This document shows, piece by piece, positions 13,111-25,436 of a stretch of DNA of 64,000 nucleotides. The stretch spans positions 82,698,897-82,762,896 of the forward strand of contig CM038220.1 in assembly GCA_021442155.1 (NCBI GenBank), given 5' to 3'. Source of the DNA: Cymbidium sinense (lineage: Eukaryota; Streptophyta; Magnoliopsida; Asparagales; Orchidaceae). Below the pieces are notes generated by a model, which was given only the letters and a program-made list of their open reading frames with translations, was not told the origin of the DNA and did no database searches. The translations under genes and the position numbers were made by a program. Position 1 is the stretch's first letter. Every line of letters begins with the position of its first letter.

Positions 13111-13130
13111 AATAATTAAATAGATTACAT

Positions 13131-13370
13131 GTTCTCTAGTTTTATTTTGCCATGAATTTCATCCTTCCCATTCTGTCTTTGTACGTAACAATATCAGCTT
13201 TTGATTTATATACAATTTATTATCTAAATAAATAAATGTATGAAATGATTTACTTTATTTAGATAAGTTAATATTAGTGGTATTTTTAGGTGATTTAAAA
13301 AATAGAATACTATATAAATAAATATAAAATTTTAGACATATAAGTTTAGTACTTTGTGTATATATATCTA
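13131..13370. other. A+T-rich spacer
   Basis: No gene or element is recognised. It ends with the left target-site copy TATATCTA (13363-13370) of the next element. Confidence 0.5.
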
Positions 13371-14069
13371 TGAGAGGATTTAAGGGGGAGTAAGGGGGGC
13401 AAATTCCCCCCTTAAATTTTTTTAAAAATATACTAATATTTTTAAAATTTTACTTTCATTTACAAAAATTCATATTATGCTACTTTCAAAATTTTAAAAT
13501 TTAATTATTAAGATTATTTAAAAATTTGAAACATTATTTTCTTAGAATATATATATATATTATAAATATATACTTATCTTGATAAATTTGTTTATTTTTT
13601 TATATTTTATGCTTAATTTTCAATTCATAATAAGTAATTAAAAAAATTTAAATTTATCCAAATAATTTTACTTCAATAGTCTTAATGATTATTAATGATC
13701 AATTAAAACTTACATCATAGATATACAACTTAATAAATAATTTTCATTCTTAATAGATATTAGAAGGCTTTATGAGAAAATCATCTCACTTTATATTCTC
13801 ATATCAAATAGATATTAGAAGGCTATAATAAGTGTTGAATGAACTTTTTTTCTTACTATAACTTTTAGTTACTAATATTGAGAATGATATACTAGTTGGT
13901 ATTGACAATAATGTAATTATTCAATACATGCAAAATATGAATAACAAATATTATAAATTATATTTTTTTAATTCATATATATTTTATAATATTCTAAATA
14001 AAAAGATAGAAATTATTTTTAAATTATTAAATTGTGCCTCCTATGAAATTTTTTTTAGCCCCACTATTG
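13371..14069. mobile_element. Internally deleted hAT-like element
   Basis: The left end is G-rich (AAGGGGGAGTAAGGGGGGCAA near 13380) followed by an A+T tract. The right end is the matching C-rich type (TTTTTTTTAGCCCCACTATT, ending 14069). This pairing is typical of plant hAT elements that encode TTF-type or dimerisation-domain transposases. Flanks are TATATCTA and TATATCTC, an 8-bp duplication with one mismatch, the length expected for hAT. The 700-bp interior has no convincing transposase, only fragmentary A+T-rich sequence. Confidence 0.55.
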
Positions 14070-14516
14070 TATATCTCTCTCAATAATATGACCAGTCATA
14101 ATAATATAACAGTAAAATAAATATCACTTATACCGATCTCCCTCTTTTCATACATTGTTTTGTTTAAAATCTTTTCGTTGCCCGTTTATTTGTAATTGTT
14201 ATTTTATCAATGATAATTATTTTTTAAAAGAAAATTAAATAAATAATTAAAAAACTGATGTCAAAATGATTTTTGGGCTATCAATGATTCCTTGAAGACA
14301 AAAAAATTATTAAATGTTTTTTTGGAGGAACTATGAGAAAATATACTAAAAAAATCAAAGAATATCCAACCAAAATGCTTGAATAGACTTAGATACAAAT
14401 CGAACCAAGAAGTCTTTTGGGATTTTGGCTAAAATCTCTCTTATATATGAAGTTTTGAATATTATTGTAATATTTGAAAATTACAACACAGTATTTGAGC
14501 AAATTATAGTGTGAAA
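14070..14516. other. Spacer before the LINE
   Basis: No domain is recognised. Part of it may belong to the 5' side of the LINE that follows. Confidence 0.4.
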
Positions 14517-15560
14517 AAGGCAATGCACAGAATTGTGTAAATTATCAAGGAATTAAATTAATGTGTCATATTAAACTTATGATCATATGTTTTCGATGAG
14601 TTTCTCAAAAAAATTTGTTTTCATAGTGAGTAAGTCTACTATGAATGTTATACAATTGTTGAAAGGATTGATAGAGAGTATAGAGATTAGGGAGGTCAAC
14701 ATATGATATTTATTGATTTTGAAAAGCATATGGTAAAGTTTCAAGAGAAATGCTTTGAAGAGTTCTAGAAAAGAAAGAAGTTAATACTGCTTATGTTTAA
14801 GTTTTTAAAGATAAGTATACTAGAGTTGTTAGTTGTCTTCAAATACAAGGAGGATTGACCTAGTACTTTTCTATTTCAATTGGACCACATCAAGGACTAG
14901 CTTTAAATCTTTTTTTTTTTTTTGCTTTAGTAATGGATGTTCATACTAGACATTCATAGGATGATGTATCTTAGTGTTTGCTTTTTACTAATGACAATCT
15001 TCTTGATAAGATTAGAGAGGGTGTTTAAGAGAAACTTGAAATATAAAGGTTAACCTTGAGCCCAAAGGCCTTCTTTTTTTGCAGATCTAAAATTGAATAC
15101 ATGTAATTTTAGTTGTAGATGATCTAATTGTGAGGTTGTGGCAATGGGTGATCAATTTATTAAAAAAATTAATGTTTTAGATATCTTGTGTATTGTTCAA
15201 AGTGATGGTGAAATAGATGAGGATGCGATTAGTAAAATTCAAGTTAGATGGTGGTGAGACCTACAACACTTTATGATTTAAAATGTTGCCTAATAAAAGA
15301 GAAGAATAAATTTATGTATCGTAGAGATGAGGATGCTTATGTATATGAGTGGCTGAACACTTAGAGGCAAAATGTAAAATAAATATATATGTGAAAATTT
15401 TGGAGCAAATCTAGTGGCATATAAGATTAAAGAGAGTTGTCTTAGGTAGTTTGTCTGCATAAAATGTCACGTTCAATGACCTAATTAAGAGATTAGAAGT
15501 ATTATATTCTATGTTAAGAAAGGAAGATGACCTAAAAAGACTTTAGAAATATGGAACATG
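14517..15560 (+). pseudogene. Dead LINE (non-LTR) reverse transcriptase fragment
   Basis: The product would be the reverse transcriptase of a LINE. Read across frames, the family's usual order is visible: NCVNYQGIKLM near 14535, a degenerate block near 14640, FIDFEK near 14712, a GPHQGLAL-like block near 14886, MDVHTRH near 14935, and the catalytic loop as LLFTNDN near 14985 (FADD expected, so the catalytic Asp pair is altered). IREGV, LTLSPKA and KIEYM follow near 15015-15105, and a KMT-KDF tail near 15530. Many stops and frameshifts disable it. I see no endonuclease and no poly(A) tail. Words in the second half resemble plant RTE-type elements, but the clade is not secure. Confidence 0.6.
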
Positions 15561-17260
15561 GTCTTATTTTATTATAATTAAATGATAATTTGAAACTGGT
15601 TTTATCAATTAAATTTTATTTGTGTTACTACTATTTTAAAATATTTTAAGATTTTTCAAAAATATAAAATAAACAAACTAACTTTGTAAGAATATTATTC
15701 ACTCATTTATGAAAATCATTTTGTTTTTTTCAAAGAGTCTTTGGTGATAGGAACTTTATTCTATAACTAGAAGTCAATAATAGAAATAAGGTTTTGATCG
15801 CTAAAAGTTTTTTTTTCGAGTGTTAAAAACAAATAGAAACTAGCAATAGAAATAAATTCATTACAAAAAGAAAAGGCAATAGCTAAAGTGAATTGTCCAC
15901 AGAATGAGTGGATGGAGATGATATAAAGGAAGAAGAAATATCCATCAATTGAAATAAGCCACACATTTGTAATTATTTTTCAGGGATTTGTAAGAAAAAT
16001 TTCTCTGCTATAACCAATAAGGTGTACAATTAAAAAAAATCCAAATATATAAATCTTTCAATCATTTAAAAGAAATAAATGTGGGTAATTAATGGAGGAT
16101 GATAAGTTCCAGATTCATTTGTTCATTGCCTCTAGAATTTGGATGGTGCAAAGCGTTTCATGTACTCACCAAAATGCTACAACCATAAATGGTCATGTCA
16201 TGAATGTTACGTGATTTTGTTTGCATGTGAATCAACTTTAAAGCATTATATGCATGTGGGTTGTAAATAAATTGAGTAAGAATCAATGGAGCAAATTATG
16301 TCATTGATTTCATGTTGGCCCATTTTTGAGTGGCCCATCTTCTAAAAGAAGGTGAAGATATGAATTTGATGAGTTGTAGAGATAAAATAATGTAAAAGAT
16401 GAGAAAAAAATTAGAACCATTACTATACACCAATATTTGTATTGGTCGATTCTAAAGTCATATCATCATAATGAATTGGGTTTAGCAAGTTAACGAATTG
16501 AATGCTTGAACCAATTCGGTAAAAGCTTTAAACCTCTAAAAAAATATATTCTATGAAAAGTGTCTTTCTACTAATGGATAAAGTTGGCTAACTATGTTGA
16601 AATAAAACACTTATGAGAAAATATAAAATGGGAAATATTGAGTTTCATCTTTCTTGTTTGGGATGAGTGCTTGAACCTAATACCTTGGGATTCTTCATTT
16701 TGTTTCCTACCAATACATTGCATATTTGAGCGCTATTGAGTTTCTTTTCTCTCCAAAGTTCATAAGGTTCTTTCTTGATGATACATCAAACATTTATTTG
16801 AGTTACCACATAGCATAAAATATTACTCACTTTTGGCCAAAGTTATTTGGGTAGGCTAAACACACTAAGTATAGTCCTGAGCACATGAAGTGTCTTATTC
16901 TAGCATTTTATTGTAAAATTTTACTATGTTGCCCTATGTGCTGAATAAGCTATATCAAAGCACATAGTCATCACAAAATATTTCAAATTTATCATTTCCA
17001 ATGCTAGAAATTATTGATCCATTTTCATTGTAAGTTCATTTAATCAATTTTGTAAATTTTAATAGGGCATCAACTTATTAGAAACATAATTTCATATGTT
17101 CTTAAAAGTCATTGCTTAGTGCATAGCTAGTTTTTCAGATTTTTATACTAAGATACATTCTTAGATAAGTGTTAGATATCTTGCCAATCATATTTTTTAC
17201 ATCTATAGGAGCTACACATCAAATATATTCAAAAAGTTAAATAAGAAATTATTGCTAAAA

Positions 17261-17292
17261 CACAAAAACACACACACACACACACATACACA
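17261..17292. repeat. (AC)n microsatellite
   Basis: Near-perfect AC dinucleotide run, slightly interrupted at both ends. Confidence 0.9.
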
Positions 17293-17625
17293 TTCTATGC
17301 ACTTTAGAAATTATGTATAATAAGTAATTAAGGCAATAGCTTAAAGTAATATTTAAGATATTGATAGATTAATAGATTGAATTTTTTTTTTATAAATTTG
17401 AACATTACCAAGTAATATAATTAATGAGTGAACTAAGTCAATTTTGAATAAAACTCAATCGTAAACCTATTTAGGTACTAATTTTAGGCATATATGTTTA
17501 AACTTTTAGGCATGAAATATATAATAAGTTGGGTTAAATTAAAGCTTAATTAGGGATCATGCTTGATCTCAATACGAAAACTAACAAATAATGTTGCCTC
17601 AAGTTCAGCTCAAATTCAATAAATA

Positions 17626-17648
17626 TATAAATAAATAAATAAATAAAT
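17626..17648. repeat. (AAAT)n microsatellite
   Basis: Short AAAT tetranucleotide run. Confidence 0.85.
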
Positions 17649-17849
17649 TGATCGAGTACTCCTCGATTTGTGTTTAACGCGTAAACTAAGGTTGTGGAGT
17701 TAATTCTAAAGATCAAGCTTTGCCATTATGCAATTGGTTAATTAAATGATTCAATATAGGCTATAGATTTCTCTCCTTCAAATTAATAGAAATGCTTTTG
17801 AAAAGCAATGACATTATGGAAGAACTTATTGACCTTCATATATGTCACA

Positions 17850-18640
17850 TGAGTCGAATCGAGCTTATAAGATGAATTCGATCAATTTCGGATGCAATAG
17901 TACTTAAACCGGAACTGAAATACACTTGATGATGCAAAAAGCCATTCGAATTGACATTCGATTGACAAACGGACTTCGCTATCACATTTAGAATGTCGAA
18001 GTTGATCATGATACACATATTCCATGATATAATGGTCAACCGATCAAGAGATCGAGTCATCAATATGCCAATGTGCATATAGAAGTCAGGAAGTTGAGAT
18101 GGTGTCCAAATGACCTTTGTTCATGAAATTGATTGTGCCGTTAGCTTCGAAATATCGAAATCTATCAAATAAGACTGTTCATGCACAATTTGGACGAGTC
18201 TGTGCGAATGTAGAGTAATGGAGTAATGTTAAAAATCAATGTCACCAAAATTAGTCGAAATGACCTTTGATTGGAGAACAAACTTTTTCATTGCATTCAA
18301 AACATTGAATTTGATCAGAATTTATATATTCCACAATTTAACAGTCAACCGATCAATAGATCGAGCCTTCAATGTGCTAATACATATTGGAGTCGGGAAG
18401 CTGCAACGATATCCAAACGACCTCCGTTCATGAAATAGATTGCATCGTTAGCTTCAAAATATTGAAATCTATCAAATGAGACTATTTGCATTCAATTCAG
18501 ACAAGTCTGTGCAAATGTCGAGCGATTGGAATGGGCAATGTGCATGTTTAAACTGAAATTTACCCGATTTGACTCCAACATGAACCAAATGGCCTCCGAT
18601 CGTGAAACAGACTGCGCCATTGGGTCTAAAATATCAGAAT
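17850..18640. repeat. Tandem repeat, about 307-bp unit, two copies plus a partial third
   Basis: The words CCAAATGACCTTTGTTCATG at 18106 and CCAAACGACCTCCGTTCATG at 18413 are 307 bp apart. Both are followed by a shared block ending AAATCTATCAAAT and preceded by shared words (GGTCAACCGATCAA near 18033, AGTCAACCGATCAA near 18340). A shorter, more diverged third copy begins near 18550 (CCAAATGGCCTCCGATCGTG at 18585). Small frames in it (17845-18078 minus, 18239-18433 plus) fall in different repeats and are not conserved between them, so it is probably not coding. The origin is unknown. Confidence 0.7.
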
Positions 18641-19851
18641 AATCTAAAATTAATGTATATATCAACTATATAAATAAATGTTGCATATTTAATCTTATTA
18701 TAAAAGAAAAGTGATTAATCAAAATTAAAACCCTCTCATATCTCACCCACACTCATCGGTTTGGTCAAAAGAAAGTCTGCAAGCCTTCGCTCGACCTCGC
18801 CTCCTTCACACACGAACCCAATCTCTTCCTATTTCGTTTGATTCCCTCCCACCTCCTTAAAAAGCAAGTGAATGGTAATGAACGGGAGGCTCCTCTCAAT
18901 CGTTCCCTCCCTCTTCAATTTGCTTTTCCAAAACTGACGCAATTCACTTCCAAAACCAGATGCTCGGCTCTTCCCAACTAAATGATCCCACTGTTTCTCT
19001 TGGCTCTAACTCCTTCAACCGCAAGGGACGGTGCATTGCTTCTTTCTTCATTTATTTTCTCCAACCAACCGATCCCACTCTTTCTCTCGGCTCCAACTCC
19101 TTCAACCACAAGGAACGGCGCGTTGCTTTCTTCTTCATTTCTTTTCTCCAATTGAACTTTCACAACAAGTGAGAGATGGACAATCAGCTTCTCCTTCGTG
19201 TGGTGAGCAGCAGAGGCTCCTCCCTCCCTCTTTTCTCTTGTTTAGCCCATCCTACCTGAAGGAATGGACAACAACTCCCATCCATCTCCTCTCCTATGAC
19301 AACAACTCCCATCCATTGCTGCTTTTGGATTGAAGTTTTGGGTTTCTTTGTGGCATCTCTATCCATTGTTAGCATTTGATGCAAAGTAAACATCTGCGTT
19401 TGAAGGTGTCTAAGGATTGTATCTTTCAGTGGAGCTCTTACAAGATCTTTGAAAATCTTGGCTTTTTTTTTTTATTTGATGGAAGGAAGGGTCTTAAGAG
19501 GGCAAGGTAGAGTTCTAGATCAGTGAATCTTTAGGTTATGGTAATGTTGAAGAACAATATTTGACATCAAGGCATCCTTTTAATGTCTTAGGATGAAGAC
19601 ATCTCGCTTGAAGTACCGGAAAGTGGGAATGTTAGAAGATTTTCGATTAAAGAAGATAATAATGGCCATCCAACTAATTGATTGAGTCATTTAATTAGCA
19701 AAGAAGATGTAGCAACATATATGAATGTATTTGACAATTATCTCTTTCCAAAGATGTTTCCTCAAGTGTAGTGGCTTCAAGCTTCTTTCCAAACATATGT
19801 TTGGCTTGTGCATCATCAAATCCTGATTTTACAGAAGGAGCTTGTAGACAT
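18641..19851. other. Unassigned stretch with a C+T-rich block and a weak coding trace
   Basis: 18720-19330 is pyrimidine-rich, like a 5' untranslated region or an LTR leader, and contains an 87-bp tandem duplication. At 19590-19840 a plus-strand translation contains a compositionally protein-like run (DEDISLEVPESGNVRRFSI, 19592-19648, and SKEDVATYMNVFDN, 19701-19742) broken by two stops. I do not recognise the family. It could be an exon fragment of a host gene or a captured gene piece, but coding is unproven. Confidence 0.3.
18984..19157. repeat. 87-bp tandem duplication
   Basis: GATCCCACTGTTTCTCTTGG (18984) and GATCCCACTCTTTCTCTCGG (19071) begin two copies of the same 87-bp segment. Each continues with CTCCTTCAACC and ends in a TTTTCTCCAA word. 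The open frames on both strands here owe their length to this duplication. Confidence 0.8.
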
Positions 19852-21744
19852 CGTTGACCTCACTTTTGTGAGCTCTTAACATCTTCTTAGACTTAGGACT
19901 CTTCTAGACACTAAGATTTTCTTAGTCATAAGACACATAGTGATTAGATGAACACCTAACCTAAGCCTAGAGACTTAGAAGTGTTAATCATAAGATTAGG
20001 CTATGCCGGGTTTAAGGAAATTACCTATCCCATAGCCCAAATCTAATCTACACTTTCTCAAATTAAATCGACTCAATTCTCAAATCAAACCTCAAATCCA
20101 AATTCAAATTCTAAATCTAATTTCAAAATTTGACTCCAAATGATTGAAACCCAAAATCAAATTCAAATCCTTCCTAAGCCATATGAACCATATTCATAAG
20201 CTTAGCCAAATATTTCCTTAAATCAAATCAAACTCAATTGATCTCTTCATAAATGAATTATTCCTTCATTTATATTCACAAATATAAATAAAATTCAAAT
20301 TCAAATGACCAAAACCATATTGAAAATCAAATCCAAACTCAATTTAAACCCTTTAAGCCAATTGGACTTAGCCAAATTCTATCGATTAAGTCAAAACCAA
20401 CGAATTTTCTCTTGAATCAATCATTTATTCAATTATTTACCCAAATGTAAATGAAACCTATAATTATCAAATCAAATCAAACTAAAATTGACCCAGGTGC
20501 ACTTGACTAAAGTGACCTAAAGGACTCACAGCCAACTTCTAATCCAACCCAAATTGGATTGAACCAAGCTCACCAAAATCTTCCACCATGATTTTGATCA
20601 CTCTAGGATGATCAATTGCAACCAATTGGGCCAAACCAAGCCCAATTGGCCATTTGATCCAAAAGCACCCAAATTGGCCTAAAGAACCAAATTCCAAATC
20701 ATGATCTAACCCAAATTGATTCCAATGGCAATCTCATTCTAAATTGATTATTGAACTTGACCAAGCAATTGAACTCAATTTGATCAATTGAGCCCATATC
20801 AACTTGACCCAACTTAGCCCAAATTGGCTTAAAGGGTCAATTTGGCCTAAATCAAAATTAAATCCAAATTAATTCACAAAGAATACATTCATCTTCAATG
20901 AGTTAATTGAACATGAATCAACCCATAAACCAATTTGGACAATTTTTTGGTCAAATGGTCAATTAATTAAATTGGGCCAAATCCCTTGAAACCAAGCTCA
21001 AAACCCATTAGGGCTGATCAAATCCGACCCAAACTCATTTGGGATCAGCCCAAAATAAACCCAACCCATTTTAAATCCCTCATGAACCAACCCCACATAG
21101 GATTCCACCAACCCCATTTAATTCCCCATCACATGCACTTAACCCCTCATCACATGGCACCAATATTCCAATTAAACAAATTTCATCATGTGGCAGAGAG
21201 GACTTTGGAGCAAAATCCAAAGTCCTCAATCTAGACCTATCCCTAACCACCCCAACAAGATGGCATTCAATTTGGAGCCAAAATGATTCAAACTTTTATT
21301 TTTATCCATTATAAAAGAGGGAAATGAGACTTGAGCTCTCTTGCTCCCATCATCACTCAGCCCCCAAAGCTCTCCAAAGCCAAAAGTAACCCATTCCCAC
21401 TTGTTTAGCCATATTAAGCTCAAATCATAAAAGGATTTGCTCTTAGACGGTAAACAAGAAGGAGGCGTTGAAGAAGCAAGAAGTTTACTTTGAAGCTTCC
21501 TCACACATAGAAGCTCCTCGATCTTCACCGCCAGAAATCATCCCTGAGGTAACTTCACAAATAGTCGCCTTAGGATTTTGCATATTTGTATTAAATTTCC
21601 TGATTCTAATTTCCTTTAGAAAATCCAGCACTTTTATTTTAAATCATCCCAAATAGGAAATAGAATTTTTTGGTGCGAATGAAACGGGTCCATTTGGACA
21701 AGTTTTGGCTTAGAAACTTTCATTTTTCCAAAATACCCTGAAAC

Positions 21745-22080
21745 ACTGTTCACCGCCGGCGGCTCAGCTACCGTCCGATCCGCAGTTCGCGGGATCGGAC
21801 TCGATCACGCGTGGATCGCGCGATGGCCTCAGATCGCGATGCGATCTAAACCGTCCGGGCGGCGATCGGACGGCTCAGATGATCCGAGCTTCCAGCTTGC
21901 TTCGGAGCACCGGAAATGATCTGGACCGTCCGATTGCGTGGTTTGCGCGATCGGACGACTCTCGCGCGCCGATCGCGCGATCTGCCTCTGGATCGCGCGA
22001 TCTGATCAACCGTCCGATCTGATCGGACGGTCCAGAAAGGCGCGGGTCGCTGTCCCGCCCAAACCGCGCGTATAAAAAAA
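21745..22080 (+). promoter_or_regulatory. CpG- and palindrome-rich block with TATA box in the LTR
   Basis: This is the only GC-rich island in the window. It holds many GATCGCGCGAT-type words and strong inverted repeats, such as ACCGTCCGATC / GATCGGACGGT (22009-22019 / 22021-22031) and GTCCGATCC / GGATCGGAC (21773-21781 / 21792-21800). It ends with TATAAAAAAA at 22071-22080. Position and makeup suit a core LTR promoter reading rightward, with the transcript start probably just after. The corresponding parts of the LTRs near 46000 and 54540 keep only a CpG-poor trace of it. Confidence 0.45.
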
Positions 22081-24700
22081 ATAATAATAATAATAAATAA
22101 TAATAATAATAATTTAAATCATCCGAAACTTCAAAAATTCATAAAAATAAAATACTTAACCAAAAATTATAAACAAGGGCTCGTTGATTTGTCTATCCGA
22201 GAGAATCCAACAAACCTAAAATATTCAAAAGTTATGTAGTATTCTGAGCGTAATTTAAGTTTTAGTGAAAATCATATTTTATTAATTAAGCCAAAATATA
22301 GGTTATATTAAGTTGAAATTTTAGATATTGAACTTAATGTTATAACACACACATACAGTAAAATTTAAAGTTAAAATCACTTTTTGGTAGATATTAAAAT
22401 TTTAAATTCAGATTATCAATTTTGATAAAATAAATTAAATACAAATTCAGAAATTTACAAAAATCTTCAAGATAACCTAAATCACTTTAATGACATCTAA
22501 GACTCTTAAAAAAAAATGATTCTATCTTCTGAATCTTAAAAACCCAAATAAACACTTAAGATTAGAGTTTAAATAATAAAAGTTAATTAAAATATAATCT
22601 AAAAAAAAAAAAAAAAAATAAAAAAAAAAATAAAAAAAATAATAATAATAATAATAATATAATAATAATAATAAATGATCAGAAATTGAATAAAATTTAA
22701 ACCATTAATCAAACTTTAAATCAAAAAATATCATCTTTAAGGAGATTAAATTAAATATGATTAAATCTATTTAAGTTAATAAAACTCAATTAAATGATTA
22801 AATCTTAAATCAAACTCAAAATCCAACAAACTTAGAAAACTTTAATAATTTGATACTTAATTAAACTAAATAAAATTAAAGTAAACTTAATTAACTATGA
22901 TTAAATCACTCCATTTGGAATGAGATAATTAAATAATCATTAAATATTTCAACCTAATAACTAAATTGATCATGTTAATGAAATAAAACAAACATAACAA
23001 ATCAAATCAAGTAAAACCCTAATCATAAATAATCAAACTCAATTAGTCAAACATTTAATTAATGAAAATTCAATAAATTAATCCATCATCTTAATTAATC
23101 AAATTAATTTAAGTAAGTCACATTAAAGTTAACTCTAAAATTAAGCTTAAATCAAACCCATAATTAAACTTAATAATCACACTCCTTGAATAAACTAATT
23201 AAGTTAATCATATTAAACCTAAACTTAATCAAACATAATTAAGATGCAAAAACATTAAACATAAATTAAACCTAAATTATTAATTCATTAATCTTAATTA
23301 AAATAAACTTTAATTAATCTAATTACCCTTAATCAAACTTAATTAGTCAACATTTAATTAATAAAAAATTTAATGAATTAACCCACCATTTTAATTAATC
23401 AAATTAATTTAAATAAGTGACATTAAAGCTAAAATTAAGCTTAAATCAAACCCATAATTAAATAATCATACCCTTAATAAATTAATTAAGTTAATTAAAT
23501 TAATCATATGAAACCTAAACTTAATTAAACATAATTAAGATGCAATAAACACTAATCAAAACTTAAATTAAACCAAAAATCATTAAGTCATTAATCTCTA
23601 ATTAAACAAACCTTTAATCTAATAATTTTAATTAACCCATTAATCAAATTTAATTAATCAAACATCTAATTAATGCAAACTTAATAAATTAATCCATTAT
23701 CTTAATAAACCAAATTTAACTTTATAAATCGACAAAGTTAAATAAAATTAAATACTTAACTAATCTACTAATTAATTTAATCACATTTATTAAATAAATT
23801 AAATAAATAAATTACATTAATCACATTAAACTTAAGCTTAATCAAACATAAAAAATATATTAAATGATAATCAAACCCTAATTTAAACTTCAATCATTAA
23901 TTCATCACATCATTAACTCAAATAAACATGAAATTAAATCAAAAGTTAAACAAATCTTTATTTAATTTAATCATACCTCTTAAACAAACTAATTAAGTTT
24001 ATCGAATTAATTACATTAAACTTAATTAATCAAAACACAATTAAATACTAATCAAAACATAAATCAAACCAAAACCATTAAGTCATCAATTGCATCATTT
24101 GTCTAAACAAATATAAAAAAAAAAAAAGATTAAACAAACCTTTATAATTAACATAAATACACTTATTAATTAAACAAATCACATAATCACATTGAACCTA
24201 AGCAAATCCATAAGACCAATAAAGCTAAAATCAAATTGAATCAAATTAAGCTAAATCAAGAAAGATTCTCATCAATTTAATATAGAATCAAATCAAATCT
24301 CATTCAACCTACTTAAATAAAATGAACTAATTAACTATCCAATATATGAAATCAAAATGCAAACCAAACTTATGAACATGACAAATGGATGTGATTAAAA
24401 ATATGATCCCAATTACAAAGAATTAAACCCAATTAGAATCAAAAAATATAATCTCAATCTAATCCAATCAAACTACAAATAAATGAACCACAATCAATTA
24501 AATAAACATAAAGTTAAATCACATAACCATGATCAAAGAAAAAGAATTAAATATTTAAAAGGATATTGAATTATCAAGATGCAATTAAACTAAAACATCT
24601 AATAAAAAAAATCAATTAATCAAATACTTAAATAAACTCAAATTCTAAATTCTAAATGAAGGAATTACACAAGTTCAAATAATCAAGATACATAAGGACC
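22081..24700. repeat. Low-complexity A+T tract inside the LTR
   Basis: The stretch is built from words such as TTAATTAATC and AATCAAAC with no open frame. It includes (AAT)n at 22081-22115 and a poly(A)/(AAT)n run at 22601-22674. It corresponds to the A+T-rich 43900-45900 part of the reverse LTR. Confidence 0.6.
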
Positions 24701-25395
24701 TTAGTTAGATTCCTTAGGAATTAGGATGTAGATAGGGTGAGTCCCGTCAGATGGAATTCATCCTACTCTTCATTCTTGAGAACCTAAATATCATTTAAAC
24801 CAATAAAATTGAAATAAAAATGAAAAGCAAATCATTAAATCATTTAGATTGAAATCACCCAAAAGGTAAAATTTAAATTCAAACTTCAAATTGGAACTTA
24901 AGCTAAAGAAGCCTAGTAAAGTCTTGCTACACAAGCCTTAAGCACACACATTAGAATACTAAGTCACTACTTCTAGTGCTAAGTTAGTTGTATGTATGAT
25001 GTTGTGTTTTTTTGATGTAATGTTTTAGATGGATGTTAGTGTATGTTTCAGATGATGTTTGTATTAGCCTAATCATATTTTCTATTATACTTAAAATACT
25101 AATAAAAAAAATATATACATGCTTTTGCATACTGTTGCTTAGCCCCTTAAGTGTAACCTATTAGAGTGTGGACTTGGTTACCCATGTGGTGCTAAGTCCA
25201 AATTATTCATATAACTGCTTGGATTGTATGGTATGTTTAGCTAACATTTGTTTTGGTGTAGCTAGATTTACTTTTCCTATTTTTGATGTAATTTTGCATT
25301 AGAAATTAGGTTAGTGCTATGGGGATTAGATGAAAGTGGCTGGTTTAGTCCCTCGGGTGCCAGGATGCCTTTGGAGTAAATCAAATCAAAAGAAA

Positions 25396-25436
25396 GAAAT
25401 GAAGAAATGAAGAAATGAAGAAATGAAGAAAAGAAG
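25396..25436. repeat. (GAAGAAAT)n minisatellite
   Basis: About four perfect 8-bp units within the LTR, just before the block shared with 43200-43350 of the reverse LTR. Confidence 0.85.

Larger units (their letters stand above)
8985..13130 (+). mobile_element. Decayed Ty1/copia element, interrupted by a foldback transposon
   Basis: Forward-strand remnants of copia gag (about 9640-10440) and of the protease-to-integrase part of pol (10440-10580, then 11723-13110) lie in the order usual for Ty1/copia. Upstream, 8985-9360 looks like an LTR or leader, with a TATA box at 9158-9165. No second LTR, reverse transcriptase or RNase H was recognised after 13110, so the right half is deleted. The polyprotein carries many stops and frameshifts. 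A 1,142-bp DNA transposon sits inside it at 10581. The outer borders are approximate. Confidence 0.6.
15561..17849. other. Unassigned A+T-rich stretch with microsatellites
   Basis: No conserved frame or element end is recognised over 2.3 kb. Simple repeats occur: (AC)n at 17261-17292 and (AAAT)n at 17626-17648. The 65-aa minus-strand frame at 15767-15964 looks like chance. Confidence 0.5.

Noticed and set aside
18978..19393. Four overlapping frames on both strands
   Set aside because: Their length comes from an 87-bp duplication (a multiple of 3) and pyrimidine-rich composition, with no recognised domain.
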